Program-made: the position numbers and the translations under genes
NCBI RefSeq assembly: GCF_002982075.1
Contig: NZ_PUEJ01000002.1
Location: forward strand, 124,001 to 188,000
DNA length: 64,000 bases
Direction: 5' to 3'
Origin: Labrys okinawensis
GTDB lineage: Bacteria > Pseudomonadota > Alphaproteobacteria > Rhizobiales > Labraceae
In this document: positions 53,783 through 62,945 of the stretch, piece after piece
How positions within the stretch are numbered: position 1 is the stretch's first letter
Layout of the letters: every line of letters begins with the position of its first letter
Notes under the pieces: generated by a model
Database searches by the model: none
Told to the model about the DNA's origin: nothing
The model's input: only the letters and a program-made list of their open reading frames with translations

Positions 53783-56305
53783 TCATTCCGCCGCCTCCCT
53801 GTGAACGGATGCGTCGACCGGGAAGCGGCAGGTCACGATGGTGCCGCGGCCTTCCTCGGAGACCAGCTCGACCGTGCCGCCATGCAGTTCCACGAAGGAG
53901 CGCACGATGGACAGGCCGAGGCCGACGCCGCGGTGGCCGCTCGAGCCGCCATGCGATTCGAAACGGTCGAAGACGCGGTCGATCACGGCCTGGGAAATGC
54001 CGCGGCCGCGATCCTCGACGCGGAAGACGATCTCCTGGCCCTTGCGCAGGGCCGAGAGCGTCACGGTGCCGCCGGCCTGCGAGAAACCGATGGCGTTGGA
54101 GAGCAGGTTGAACAGCACCTGGCGCACGCGCTGGCCGTCGGCCTCGAAATTGCCGATCGCCTGGCTCGCCTTCATCTCCAGCCTGACGCCGGTCTCGGCC
54201 AGACGCGGCTGCACCGCCTCCGCCACGCCTTGCATGGCTTCGCGGATGTCGACCTTGCCGAGGTCCAGCGTCATGGCGCCGGCATCGATGGTGGCGAGAT
54301 CGAGGATGTTGTTGATGATGGCATAGAGCGCATCGGACGAGGTCTTGATGTAGCCGGCATATTGGCGCTGCTTCTCGTTCAGCGGCCCGGCGGCGCCATC
54401 GGCCATCAGCTGCACGAAACCGATGATGTTGGTGAGGGGAGAACGCAGTTCGTAGGAGACGTGATGCACGAAGTCGTTCTTGAGGCGGGCAGCTTCCTCC
54501 AGCGCCTCGTTCTTCTCGACCAGGGCGTTCTCGAAATTCACCGAATCGGTGACGTCGGTGAAGGTGGCCAGCGTGCCGCCGTCCGGCAGCGGCACGGTGG
54601 CGACGTCGATGACGGTGCCGTCCACCCGCATCATGCGCTGGTCGGTGGAATGGCGGGCATCGCCGAAGGAGGTGATCACGCCCTTGAGCGCCTGCCACAC
54701 CGCCTCGTCGCGGAACAGGATCGAGCAACGCGACACCACGTCGTCGATATGGGGGCGCTGCTCCAGCATCTCCTGCGGCAGCCGCCAGATCGCGGCGAAG
54801 GCGGGATTGGACAGGCGCAGCCTGCCATCGGATCCGAAGGCGGCGACGCCCTCCTTCAGGTTTTCCAGCGTCTCGCCCTGGACGCGCGACAAGGCCTTGT
54901 AGCGGGCCTCCAGATCGATGCGCTCGGTGACGTCCTCGAACAGATAGGTGACGCCGCCGGCCGGGTTGGGCGTGGTGACCACCCGCGAGGTGCGGCCGTC
55001 GGGCAAATGCCACCAATGTTCGGCGGGTTCGAAGGCCCGGTATGCCTCGTGCAGCTTCGATTTCCAGGCCCTGAAGTCGGCCTGCTCGGGCAGGCGGCGC
55101 TGGGCGCGCAGGCGGTCGAGGATCTCGCTGTCGGTGGGCTTGCCGTCGAGGAAGGCCGCGTCGAGCTGCCAGAGCGCGGCGAAGGCAGCATTATAGAAGG
55201 TCAGATGCTGGTCGGCGTCGAAGATCGCCACGGCGGTGGCGAGCTGATCGAGCGTGCGGACATGCGCCTCGATCTGGCGGCCGATATCGGCCCGCATCGT
55301 CTCGACTTCCGACACGTCGATCGCCATGCCGGCCGAACCGCGGGAGGAGGGAATGTCGATCACATCGAGCGTGCGCCTGGCACCGCCGACCACTGCCGGC
55401 ACGCGCTTGAGGAAGGGCTTGCCTTCGAGACGCGCGGCATTGGCTTCCTCGCGGGCCGGCCGGTCGAGCAGCTCGACGTCGCCGCTGAGGACGTCGTTCT
55501 CGTCCTGGGCGTCGACCGCCCTGGCATAGGCCTTGTTGACCCAGACCAGCTTGCCATTGGCATTGCGCAGCCAGAGCGGCACCGGCGCCTCGTCGAGCAG
55601 TGAGCGAATCGCCTCGATCTCCTCGCTGGCGCGGCGATGCCGGTCAGCCAGACGGGCGAGTTCAAGGCGATCGCCGGTGACGTCGCGCAGTCTGAGCACC
55701 GCGCGTCCGCCAATGGCGCGGCCATCCGCCTCGACATAGCCGCCATGGCGCGAGCGCGCCACCATATGGAAGCTCTCACCGCGCCCGCGCAGTGCCGCGA
55801 TATGCTCTTCCAGCGTGCGGGTATCGTGATAATCGAGCCAGCCGGTTCCGATCAGGCCGCGGCGGGAGGGCGAGATGGTGACCCCCGGCAACTCTCCGGA
55901 AAGCAGTGGCAGGTCCTCGGTGCCGGACCAGACCGCGATCAGCTGCGGTTCGGACATCAGCAGCGCTTCGGCGCGTTCGGCGCGCGCGGCAAGCGCCTGC
56001 GCTTCGGCCTTGGCCGCGCGGTCGCGCTTGAGCCAGGCATTGCGGGCGCGCAGATAGAACACGGCAAGACCCGTCGCCAGGATCAGCAGGCCGGCGAACA
56101 GGGCCAGCATGGCGAGGATGCGGCGGTCGGCGCTGGTGAGATTGCCGAACAGGCCCGATGCTGCCGGCACGGTGTCGGCGGCCAGTGCGGCGGAAACCGG
56201 CAGGACGACGGCCAGGAAAATGCCGACGTATAGGCGGGCCGGCAGCCGGGGCCACCTCGGCAATTCCCTTTCCTTGCGCCTGCCTTGCCGTCTGTCCTGT
56301 CGCAT
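53783..56305 (-). CDS. divL: DivL-like PAS histidine-kinase homologue with Tyr in the H-box
   Basis: An 840-residue membrane protein starting MRQDRRQGRRKERELPRW. Two hydrophobic segments (LYVGIFLAVVLPVSAALAA and ILAMLALFAGLLILATGLAVF, residues about 25-90) are followed by several PAS domains, then a HisKA-like helix with HHVSYELRSPLTNIIGF, where Tyr618 (codon 54452-54454) replaces the phospho-accepting His. The ATPase domain (NLLSNAIGFS, VEDRGRGIS, GVGLGLSIVRSFVELHGG) is intact. This is the mark of DivL, which in Caulobacter steers CckA and thus CtrA in the cell cycle. Position next to tsaE agrees. Confidence 0.9.
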   Translation of the reverse strand: MRQDRRQGRRKERELPRWPRLPARLYVGIFLAVVLPVSAALAADTVPAASGLFGNLTSADRRILAMLALFAGLLILATGLAVFYLRARNAWLKRDRAAKAEAQALAARAERAEALLMSEPQLIAVWSGTEDLPLLSGELPGVTISPSRRGLIGTGWLDYHDTRTLEEHIAALRGRGESFHMVARSRHGGYVEADGRAIGGRAVLRLRDVTGDRLELARLADRHRRASEEIEAIRSLLDEAPVPLWLRNANGKLVWVNKAYARAVDAQDENDVLSGDVELLDRPAREEANAARLEGKPFLKRVPAVVGGARRTLDVIDIPSSRGSAGMAIDVSEVETMRADIGRQIEAHVRTLDQLATAVAIFDADQHLTFYNAAFAALWQLDAAFLDGKPTDSEILDRLRAQRRLPEQADFRAWKSKLHEAYRAFEPAEHWWHLPDGRTSRVVTTPNPAGGVTYLFEDVTERIDLEARYKALSRVQGETLENLKEGVAAFGSDGRLRLSNPAFAAIWRLPQEMLEQRPHIDDVVSRCSILFRDEAVWQALKGVITSFGDARHSTDQRMMRVDGTVIDVATVPLPDGGTLATFTDVTDSVNFENALVEKNEALEEAARLKNDFVHHVSYELRSPLTNIIGFVQLMADGAAGPLNEKQRQYAGYIKTSSDALYAIINNILDLATIDAGAMTLDLGKVDIREAMQGVAEAVQPRLAETGVRLEMKASQAIGNFEADGQRVRQVLFNLLSNAIGFSQAGGTVTLSALRKGQEIVFRVEDRGRGISQAVIDRVFDRFESHGGSSGHRGVGLGLSIVRSFVELHGGTVELVSEEGRGTIVTCRFPVDASVHREAAE

Positions 56306-56940
56306 CTTGTTTCGACGAATCCCTTCGGTACCGGACAGGCGCCGGCGAATGACGTTCCGCTCACCCTGAAACGCAACGCGACGTTGGCAGGACCGCTGCG
56401 GCCTTCGCCCCTCCTCGGGATGGGCGGAAACCACCAGGCTGCTGCGACCCCGTCTGCCAGGGGCGCGAGCACCGACATGCCACGCCCTCGCACATCTGCG
56501 GGCAGCGCGGACCGAATGAAGACCGGTCCTGCCCGCAAAGGGTACCGGTCGTCACTGCGAATGACGTCCGGCCTTGCGCGGAAGCCCGGCTTCGCGGCCA
56601 TGATGACCGTGAACCCGTCCTCCGAATCAGTTCACTTTACCCTCCCCTTGACTCCCGCCGGAAGAGGTCATTCGGCGGCATGCAAGGAAATTTGCGGGTG
56701 CAGGCTCCCCACAGGGGAGCCAGACATGACGAAGCGACCCGTCATCTTGGCACCGATCATGGTTACCACGGGCTTAACAAGCCTCGATTACCGGCGGAAA
56801 TCGCCGAGGGAACAGGGATCGGCCCGCCAACAAAAAAGCCGCCCCGAGGAACGGGGCGGCGTGCCATATCGCTTCACTATGATGTGGTGGAAAAGAACCT
56901 CTTTTTACACCTTGGTGAATGAAATCCGGCGCGAACGGCC
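56306..56940. other. 635-bp gap between divL and the small secreted protein
   Basis: Holds the divL promoter region and, near its far end, a strong minus-strand terminator at 56832-56860. The plus-strand frames here resemble no protein family. Confidence 0.45.
56832..56860 (-). terminator. Rho-independent terminator of the small secreted-protein gene
   Basis: gccgcccc (56838-56845) pairs with ggggcggc (56853-56860); on the minus strand the stem is followed by six T (56832-56837). It lies 80 bases past the stop of the gene at 56941. Confidence 0.8.
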
Positions 56941-57177
56941 TCAATAGGCCTCGCTATTGCGCAGCCGGTGCGCCCCGTGCCGGACGGCATTCACCTTGCG
57001 GGGCCGGACTGCGCTATCGTTCTTGCCAGCCTGATGGTCATTCTCACCCATCTGCTGAGTTGTCGCGGGTGCGCCATAGAGTTCAGGCCCGGTAACCAGA
57101 TGGCCATGGGCATTCGCGGCCGTAGTAGCAACAACAATACCAAACGCCGCAATCGTAGAAATCGTAAAGATCTTCAT
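56941..57177 (-). CDS. Small secreted protein of unknown function
   Basis: A 78-residue protein starting MKIFTISTIAAFGIVVATTA, with aaggag 6 bases upstream of this ATG (an ATG two codons earlier is too close). It has a clear signal peptide cleaved near ANA-HGH. The mature part of about 55 residues is polar and His/Asn-rich (HGHLVTGPELYGAPATTQQM, then QAGKNDSAVRPRKVNAV). I do not recognise the family. Its own promoter and terminator suggest a real, independently expressed gene. Confidence 0.7.
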   Translation of the reverse strand: MKIFTISTIAAFGIVVATTAANAHGHLVTGPELYGAPATTQQMGENDHQAGKNDSAVRPRKVNAVRHGAHRLRNSEAY

Positions 57178-57386
57178 GATCATCTCCTTGAAAATTCACA
57201 GCAAGGTGAACAAGTAATGATCCTAATCTACGAGGCGATGTCCTGACGTGCAATTCACGAGAAGCATACGATGCGTGAATTATTCGTGATGGCGAATTGA
57301 CGGATAGGGATAGACCAGAAACACGTCAGAAATACTTGTGGCAATTCCATGGTCAGCAGAAAGCCTTCGTTCTGGTAACGGCGGTT

Positions 57387-57593
57387 TCAGAAGTCGGAGG
57401 CGATGCCCTTCACTTCCCAGTCGCCATAGCGCACGGGTTCGGGACCGTCGCGGCCGTTGATCTCGCGCGGACGCTCGGCCGGCTTCTCCGACTTGCGGCG
57501 CTCGGCCGCCTCGATGAGGGCGCGCTTGGCCGCTTCGCTCAAGACCTTGCCGGGCGCAGCATGGGGAGGCGTATCGGATTCAGAAGCGGACAT
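57387..57593 (-). CDS. DUF1674 protein, SDHAF4-like succinate dehydrogenase assembly factor
   Basis: A 68-residue protein. The C-terminal motif GRDGPEPVRYGDWEVKGIAS-DF is the DUF1674 signature. In mitochondria the homologue SDHAF4 binds flavinylated SdhA and helps assemble complex II; alphaproteobacterial members are inferred to do the same. The middle part is charged and helical (AERRKSEKPAERP). Confidence 0.9.
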   Translation of the reverse strand: MSASESDTPPHAAPGKVLSEAAKRALIEAAERRKSEKPAERPREINGRDGPEPVRYGDWEVKGIASDF

Positions 57594-58038
57594 GGGTTCT
57601 CCATCGCAAATATGCTATGTTCGATCAAGCACTTCTGCGAAAATCGGCTCGATTTCGCCCGCGGCGTCGAACAATGCCCCGCCCGCTCACACCGGCCATG
57701 AGGCTTGACCTTCGGGAACCGAGGTCCACGATGCCGGGGAGGGCAAATGCGCACCGCAGGCTTCCATAGATGGGAGCGCGAATCAAAAAAACGAAGAGCC
57801 GACTTGTCATGGCGGCAGGTGAGATTATAGTCAGGAAATAAATATTATCCGCAGTGAAGTCTGCGGGGCTTGGAAGCATGCCGTAAAGCCTCTTTCATCC
57901 GGCGGATGCGAGCAAGCCCCATCAGGCCAAGGGCGGCCAATAGCGCTGCGCCGGCTTCGGAGGAGGCGGGCGCAGCGTCAACAAGTACGAAATCCAGACG
58001 CTCAAACCAACCGCCATAACGGCAGAGGGGAAGAATAT
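57594..58038. other. 445-bp gap upstream of tmm
   Basis: Promoter region of tmm and of the divergent DUF1674 gene. A minus-strand frame at 57845-58045 reads [20 protein letters not shown] then RIRRMK, which resembles the C-terminal membrane anchor of VPxPA/PEP-CTERM exported proteins, but there is no complete protein to carry it. Confidence 0.4.
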
Positions 58039-59403
58039 ATGACAAGAGTAGCCGTCATCGGTGCCGGTCCCTCGGGCTTGGCTCAGCTCCGCGCCTTCCA
58101 ATCGGCGGCCCGCAAGGGTGCTGCCATTCCCGAAGTCGTCTGCTTCGAGAAGCAGTCGGACTGGGGCGGGCTGTGGAACTACACCTGGCGCACGGGCCTC
58201 GACGAATATGGCGAGCCGGTGCATGGCAGCATGTACCGTTATCTTTGGTCGAACGGCCCCAAGGAATGCCTGGAATTCGCCGACTACTCCTTCGAGGAGC
58301 ATTTCGGCAAGCCGATCCCATCCTACCCGCCGCGCGCCGTGCTCTGGGACTACATCAAGGGCCGTGTCGAGAAGGCGGATGTGCGCAAATGGGTGCGCTT
58401 CAACACCCCGGTGCGCATGGTACGCTACGACAAGGCCACCAGGAAGTTCACGGTGACCGCGCATGAGCGCACCGAAGACCGCATGTATGACGAGGAGTTC
58501 GACTATGTCGTGGTGGCCTCCGGCCATTTCTCGACGCCGAACGTACCCTATTTCGAGGGTGTGAAGAGCTTCAACGGCCGCGTGCTGCATGCCCATGACT
58601 TCCGCGACGCTCTGGAGTTCAAGGGCAAGGACATCCTGATCGTCGGCCGAAGCTATTCGGCCGAAGACATCGGTTCGCAATGCTGGAAATACGGCGCGAA
58701 GTCGGTCACCACCAGCTACCGCTCCAAGCCGATGGGCTTCAAATGGCCCGAAAATTTCGAGGAGCGTCCGCTGCTGCAGCGCCTGGAGAACCGCACGGCC
58801 TATTTCGCCGACGGCTCCAGCAAGGAGGTCGACGCCCTCATCCTATGCACGGGCTATCAGCATCACTTCCCGTTCCTGCCCGACGACCTGCGCCTGAAGA
58901 CCGCCAACAGGCTATGGGCCGACCATCTCTACAAGGGGGTGATCTTCGATCAGAATCCGCAGCTCTTCTATATCGGCATGCAGGACCAGTTCTACACCTT
59001 CAACATGTTCGACGTGCAAGCCTGGTGGGCCCGCGACGTGATGATGGGCCGCATCGAGCTGCCGCCTGAAGCCGAGCTCAAGGCCAATTTCGACAAATGG
59101 CGGGCCCGCGAGGAAAGCCTTGAGAATGCCGAGCAGATGATCTGGTACCAGGGCGACTATGTGAAGGAGCTGCTGGCCGAGACGGACTATCCGCAATTCG
59201 ACATCGAGGCCACCAACAAGACCTTCATGGAGTGGGAGCACCACAAGATGGAGGACATCATGGGCTTCCGCGACCATGGCTACCGCTCGCTGATGACCGG
59301 CACCATGGCCCCCAAACACCATACGCGCTGGGTGGAGGCGCTCGACGACAGCCTGGAGACCTATCTGCGCACCGAGCCGGCGGAGGCCACCAAGGTAGCG
59401 TAA
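58039..59403 (+). CDS. tmm: Trimethylamine monooxygenase (flavin-containing monooxygenase)
   Basis: A 454-residue class B flavoprotein. FAD motif [17 protein letters not shown] (Gly8, 10, 13), then [58 protein letters not shown], the FMO motif [21 protein letters not shown] motif [13 protein letters not shown], and [18 protein letters not shown] at the end. These segments agree closely with Methylocella Tmm as I recall it. It oxidises trimethylamine to trimethylamine N-oxide with NADPH and O2, letting methylamines be used as nitrogen source. A strong terminator follows. Confidence 0.93.
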   Translation: MTRVAVIGAGPSGLAQLRAFQSAARKGAAIPEVVCFEKQSDWGGLWNYTWRTGLDEYGEPVHGSMYRYLWSNGPKECLEFADYSFEEHFGKPIPSYPPRAVLWDYIKGRVEKADVRKWVRFNTPVRMVRYDKATRKFTVTAHERTEDRMYDEEFDYVVVASGHFSTPNVPYFEGVKSFNGRVLHAHDFRDALEFKGKDILIVGRSYSAEDIGSQCWKYGAKSVTTSYRSKPMGFKWPENFEERPLLQRLENRTAYFADGSSKEVDALILCTGYQHHFPFLPDDLRLKTANRLWADHLYKGVIFDQNPQLFYIGMQDQFYTFNMFDVQAWWARDVMMGRIELPPEAELKANFDKWRAREESLENAEQMIWYQGDYVKELLAETDYPQFDIEATNKTFMEWEHHKMEDIMGFRDHGYRSLMTGTMAPKHHTRWVEALDDSLETYLRTEPAEATKVA

Positions 59404-59424
59404 AGCATTCGTAGTTGAAATTCA

Positions 59425-59465
59425 GGACGCCGGCCCCGTCTCGTGCAGGGCCGGCGTCGTGTTTT
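59425..59465 (+). terminator. Rho-independent terminator of tmm
   Basis: gacgccggccc (59425-59435) pairs with gggccggcgtc (59448-59458), followed by gtgtttt. It is 22 bases past the tmm stop. Confidence 0.85.
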
Positions 59466-59471
59466 CCGGGG

Positions 59472-59500
59472 GGCTGCCGGCTAAAAGCCGGCGATCCCAG
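59472..59500. repeat. Hairpin repeat ending in gatcccag
   Basis: gccggc-taaaa-gccggc followed by gatcccag (59493-59500). The form, a short palindrome plus gatcccag, is like each arm of the inverted repeat at 62834-62933. It lies between convergent tmm and the LysR gene. Confidence 0.5.
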
Positions 59501-59504
59501 GGGT

Positions 59505-60413
59505 TCAGTGCCCCGCTCCCCCGATTCTTTCAGCCAGGAAATCCACGAAGGCGCGGATACGGGCGGCCAGGTGATCGTGGCCGACGAACACGGCATGGAT
59601 CAGCTCGACGTCGAGCGGGTTGTGGTCCTCCAGCAGCGGCACCAGCAGGCCGGCATCGATGTCGGGCTGGACATGAAACCGGCCGAGGCGCACCAGGCCG
59701 AGGCCGTCCAGGCAGAGCTTGCGCATGGTCGGCCCATTATTGGCCTTGAGATTGCCGGCAACCTGCACGTGTCGTACGGAAGCCGAACCGGGATCGCGGA
59801 AGGGCCAGCTGTCGAGGCCGCGCCGGAAGTTGAACAGCAGACAATTATGCCGCTCGAGATCCTCGGGCCTGGCGGGCATGCCGTGACGGGCGAGATAGCC
59901 GGGCGAAGCGGTGATCACTCGGCGGCTCTCCAGGATCTTGCGCGCCTTCAGCGTCGAATCGCGCAGGGGTCCTGAGCGGATGGCGATGTCGGCCTTCTCC
60001 TCGACGAGGTCGATGACTTCGTCGGTGAGGGAAAGGTCGAGCTCGACCTTGGGATAGCGCGCCAGGAAGTCGGGCAGCACCGGCACGACGCAACGCGCCC
60101 CGAAGCCCACCGAGGCGCTGACGCGCAGCCGCCCCGATGGCACGACCTGCCCCCCGCTCGAGATCATCCGTTCCGTTTCGGCGATGTCGGCCAGAATGGC
60201 CTGGGCGCGGCCAAGATAGGTTTCTCCCTCGGGGGTGAGCTGCAGGGTTCGCGTCGTGCGCACCAGCAGGCGGGCACCGAGCCGGTCCTCGATGCGGGTG
60301 ACGAGTTTGCTGACTGCCGAGGGCGAGAGATGCAGCTTGCGCCCCGCCGCCGAGAAGCTGCGCAATTCGGCCGCGGTGACGAACACTTCCATTTCGCCGG
60401 CCCGGTTGTCCAT
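59505..60413 (-). CDS. LysR-family transcriptional regulator
   Basis: A 302-residue regulator. HTH: MEVFVTAAELRSFSAAGRKL, HLSPSAVSKLVTRIEDRLGA. The start MDNRAGEMEVF has agagg upstream. The effector domain is of the DmlR/AaeR-like CrgA group. It is divergent from the MFS and aldo/keto reductase genes with 115 bp between, so it most likely controls them. Confidence 0.9.
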   Translation of the reverse strand: MDNRAGEMEVFVTAAELRSFSAAGRKLHLSPSAVSKLVTRIEDRLGARLLVRTTRTLQLTPEGETYLGRAQAILADIAETERMISSGGQVVPSGRLRVSASVGFGARCVVPVLPDFLARYPKVELDLSLTDEVIDLVEEKADIAIRSGPLRDSTLKARKILESRRVITASPGYLARHGMPARPEDLERHNCLLFNFRRGLDSWPFRDPGSASVRHVQVAGNLKANNGPTMRKLCLDGLGLVRLGRFHVQPDIDAGLLVPLLEDHNPLDVELIHAVFVGHDHLAARIRAFVDFLAERIGGAGH

Positions 60414-60528
60414 GGCAGCCTCTTATGAATTTAATTCAAAGCTATTCACCCATTATGCCTGATTATCGTGGCAATGCGTAGCGATCATATTGGCCCGACA
60501 AGCATTCACCCTTTTCGGGACCATTTTC

Positions 60529-61710
60529 ATGCCCCTCGCCCTCCTTGCCCTCACGATCGCCGCTTATGCGATCGGCACTACGGAATTCGTGATCGTCGGG
60601 CTGCTGCCGACGGTCGCCGCCGATCTCGGCATCACTCTGCCGCTCGCCGGCCTGATCGTCAGCGTCTACGCCCTCGGCGTGACCTTCGGCGCTCCCATCC
60701 TCACCGCCCTCACCGGGCGTCTCGGCCGCAAGGGCCTGCTGCTCGGCCTGATGGCGCTGTTCATCGCCGGCAACAGCGCCGCGGCGCTCAGCCCCAGCTA
60801 TGAATTGCTGCTGGTCGCGCGCGTGCTCTCGGCCTTCGCCCATGGCGTGTTCTTCTCGGTCGGCGCTACCATCGCGGCCGATCTTGTCGCGCCCGATCGC
60901 CGCGCCTCGGCCATCGCCATGATGTTCATGGGCCTGACGGTGGCGATCGTCACCGGCGTGCCGCTCGGCACCTTCATCGGCCAGAGCTTCGGCTGGCGCG
61001 CCACCTTCTGGGGCGTCGCGGGCCTCGGCCTGGTCGCCTTCATCGCCATCGCCGTGCTGCTGCCGGCCACGCTCCGCAAGGCCCCCCCGGCCAGGCTGAT
61101 CGACCAGGTCCGGGTTCTCGGCAGCGGCCGCCTGCTGCTGGTCTTCGCCATGACGGCCCTCGGCTATGGCGGCACCTTCGTCGCCTTCACCTATCTCGCC
61201 TCGATCCTGGAGAAGATCACCGGCTTTGCCGCCGGCAGCGTCAGCCTCATCCTGGTGCTCTATGGCGCGGCAATCGCCGTGGGCAACCTCGTGGGTGGCC
61301 GCATCGCCGACCGCAATCCCGCCAAGGCGCTGATCGGCCTGTTCGCCCTGCAGGCCGCGGTGCTGGCCGCCTTCGCCTTCACCGCGACCTCACCCGTGCT
61401 GACCCTGGTGACGCTGGCCGCCCTCGGCTTCCTGTCCTTCGCCAATGTGCCCGGCCTGCAACTCTATGTGGTGCAGCTCGCCAAGATCCATCGACCGGCC
61501 GCCGTCGACGTCGCCTCGGCCCTCAACATCGCCGCCTTCAATCTCGGCATCGCCCTGGGCGCCTGGGTCGGCGGGCTGGTGGTCGCCTCCCCGCTCGGCC
61601 TCGGGCTGACACCCCTGGTCGGCGCCGCCTTGGTCGTTGCAGCCCTCCTGCTGACGCTGTGGAGCGCCGCCCTCGACCGCCATCCGGAACCGATCGGCCA
61701 GTCGGTTTGA
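60529..61710 (+). CDS. MFS efflux transporter, DHA1 (AraJ/YdhP-like)
   Basis: A 393-residue carrier starting MPLALLALTIAAYAIGTTEF; an in-frame TTG 13 codons earlier is possible. Twelve hydrophobic helices, the DHA1 mark IGTTEFVIVGLLPTVAADLG, the loop GRLGRKGLLLG and FAHGVFFSVGATIAADLV are present. Members export sugars, drugs or amino acid derivatives. It is probably co-transcribed with the aldo/keto reductase 30 bases downstream. Confidence 0.9.
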   Translation: MPLALLALTIAAYAIGTTEFVIVGLLPTVAADLGITLPLAGLIVSVYALGVTFGAPILTALTGRLGRKGLLLGLMALFIAGNSAAALSPSYELLLVARVLSAFAHGVFFSVGATIAADLVAPDRRASAIAMMFMGLTVAIVTGVPLGTFIGQSFGWRATFWGVAGLGLVAFIAIAVLLPATLRKAPPARLIDQVRVLGSGRLLLVFAMTALGYGGTFVAFTYLASILEKITGFAAGSVSLILVLYGAAIAVGNLVGGRIADRNPAKALIGLFALQAAVLAAFAFTATSPVLTLVTLAALGFLSFANVPGLQLYVVQLAKIHRPAAVDVASALNIAAFNLGIALGAWVGGLVVASPLGLGLTPLVGAALVVAALLLTLWSAALDRHPEPIGQSV

Positions 61711-61740
61711 TCCTGCTGCGTTTTTCGAAAGGACATCACC

Positions 61741-62775
61741 ATGGACTATCGTCGTCTCGGCTTATCCGGCCTGAAAGTGCCGGTCCTCAGTTTCGGTGCC
61801 GGTACTTTCGGCGGTTCGGGGCCCCTGTTCGGCGCCTGGGGCAGCACGGATGAGAAGGAGGCGCGCCGCCTTCTCGACATCTGTCTGGAGGCTGGCGTGA
61901 CCCTGTTCGACACCGCCGACGTCTATTCCAACGGCGCCTCCGAGGAAGTTCTCGGCGCCGCCATCAAGGGCCGGCGCAGCGAGGTGCTGATCTCGACCAA
62001 GACTGCCCTGCCGATGGGCGACGGGCCCGGCGACTACGGCACCTCGCGGGAACGCCTCATCCGTTCCGTCGAGGCGGCACTGCGCCGCCTCGGCACCGAC
62101 CATATCGATCTCCTGCAGCTGCACGCCTTCGATGCGGGCACGCCGATCGAGGAGGTGCTCTCGACGCTGGACGGCCTCGTCCGTGCCGGCAAGGTGCGCT
62201 ATCTCGGTGTTTCCAACTTTTCCGGCTGGCAGATCATGAAGTCGCTCGCCATCGCCGACCGGCATGGCTGGACGCGCTATGTCGCCAACCAGGCCTATTA
62301 CTCCTTGATCGGCCGCGACTATGAGTGGGAGCTGATGCCCCTGGGCCTCGACCAGGGTGTCGGCGCCCTGGTCTGGAGCCCGCTCGGCTGGGGCCGCCTC
62401 ACCGGCAAGCTCCAGCGCGGCCAGGCCCTGCCGGCAGGAAGCCGGCTGCACCAGACCGCCGATTTCGGCCCGCCGGTGGATGATGAACGCCTGTTCCGCG
62501 TCATCGACGCCCTGAACGAGGTGGCCGGGGAAACCGGCAAGAGCGTGCCGCAGATCGCCATCAATTGGCTCACCAGCCGACCCACCGTATCCTCGGTGAT
62601 CATCGGCGCCCGCAACGAGGACCAGCTCAGGCAGAACCTCGGCGCCATCGGCTGGAGCCTGACGCCCGAGCAGCGGCAGAAGCTCGACGCCGCCAGCAGC
62701 GTGGAAGCGGCCTATCCCTACTTCCCCTATCGCCGCCAGGAAGGCTTCGCCCGCCTGAACCCGCCGGCGGTGTAA
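61741..62775 (+). CDS. Aldo/keto reductase
   Basis: A 344-residue TIM-barrel NADPH oxidoreductase. Marks: MDYRRLGLSGLKVPVLSFGA, FDTADVYSNGASEEVLG (catalytic Asp/Tyr), VLISTKTALPMGDG (Lys), HIDLLQLHAFDAGTPIEEVL (His), and SSVIIGARNEDQLRQNLGA near the C-terminus. It looks like the AKR11/YajO-type group. The substrate is unknown; with the MFS exporter and LysR gene it may detoxify an aldehyde. Confidence 0.93.
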   Translation: MDYRRLGLSGLKVPVLSFGAGTFGGSGPLFGAWGSTDEKEARRLLDICLEAGVTLFDTADVYSNGASEEVLGAAIKGRRSEVLISTKTALPMGDGPGDYGTSRERLIRSVEAALRRLGTDHIDLLQLHAFDAGTPIEEVLSTLDGLVRAGKVRYLGVSNFSGWQIMKSLAIADRHGWTRYVANQAYYSLIGRDYEWELMPLGLDQGVGALVWSPLGWGRLTGKLQRGQALPAGSRLHQTADFGPPVDDERLFRVIDALNEVAGETGKSVPQIAINWLTSRPTVSSVIIGARNEDQLRQNLGAIGWSLTPEQRQKLDAASSVEAAYPYFPYRRQEGFARLNPPAV

Positions 62776-62833
62776 GGGGGCGCGTTACCGCCAATAACCG
62801 CAAGCACCTCGCTGTCCCGGCGAGGCGCTTTTC

Positions 62834-62933
62834 CTGGGATCGCCAGCATCCTGCTGGCTCTTCGTCGGCAGCGAATACCCGCAAAGGTCGCATTTGCGGG
62901 AAAGCAGAGCCAGCAGGATGCTGGCGGTCCCAG
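62834..62933. repeat. Long inverted repeat between convergent genes
   Basis: ctgggatcgccagcatcctg... at 62834-62861 is matched by its inverse at 62906-62933 with one mismatch in 28 bases. A second inner pair (cccgcaaa near 62878, tttgcggg near 62893) nests inside, and each arm also holds the palindrome gccagcatcctgctggc. It probably ends transcription from both sides. Confidence 0.8.
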
Positions 62934-62945
62934 AGGACACCTCCC

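Noticed and set aside
57845..58045. Possible VPxPA/PEP-CTERM-anchored protein upstream of tmm
   Set aside because: Only a 66-codon frame with an anchor-like end; it overlaps the tmm start region and has no signal peptide or body.
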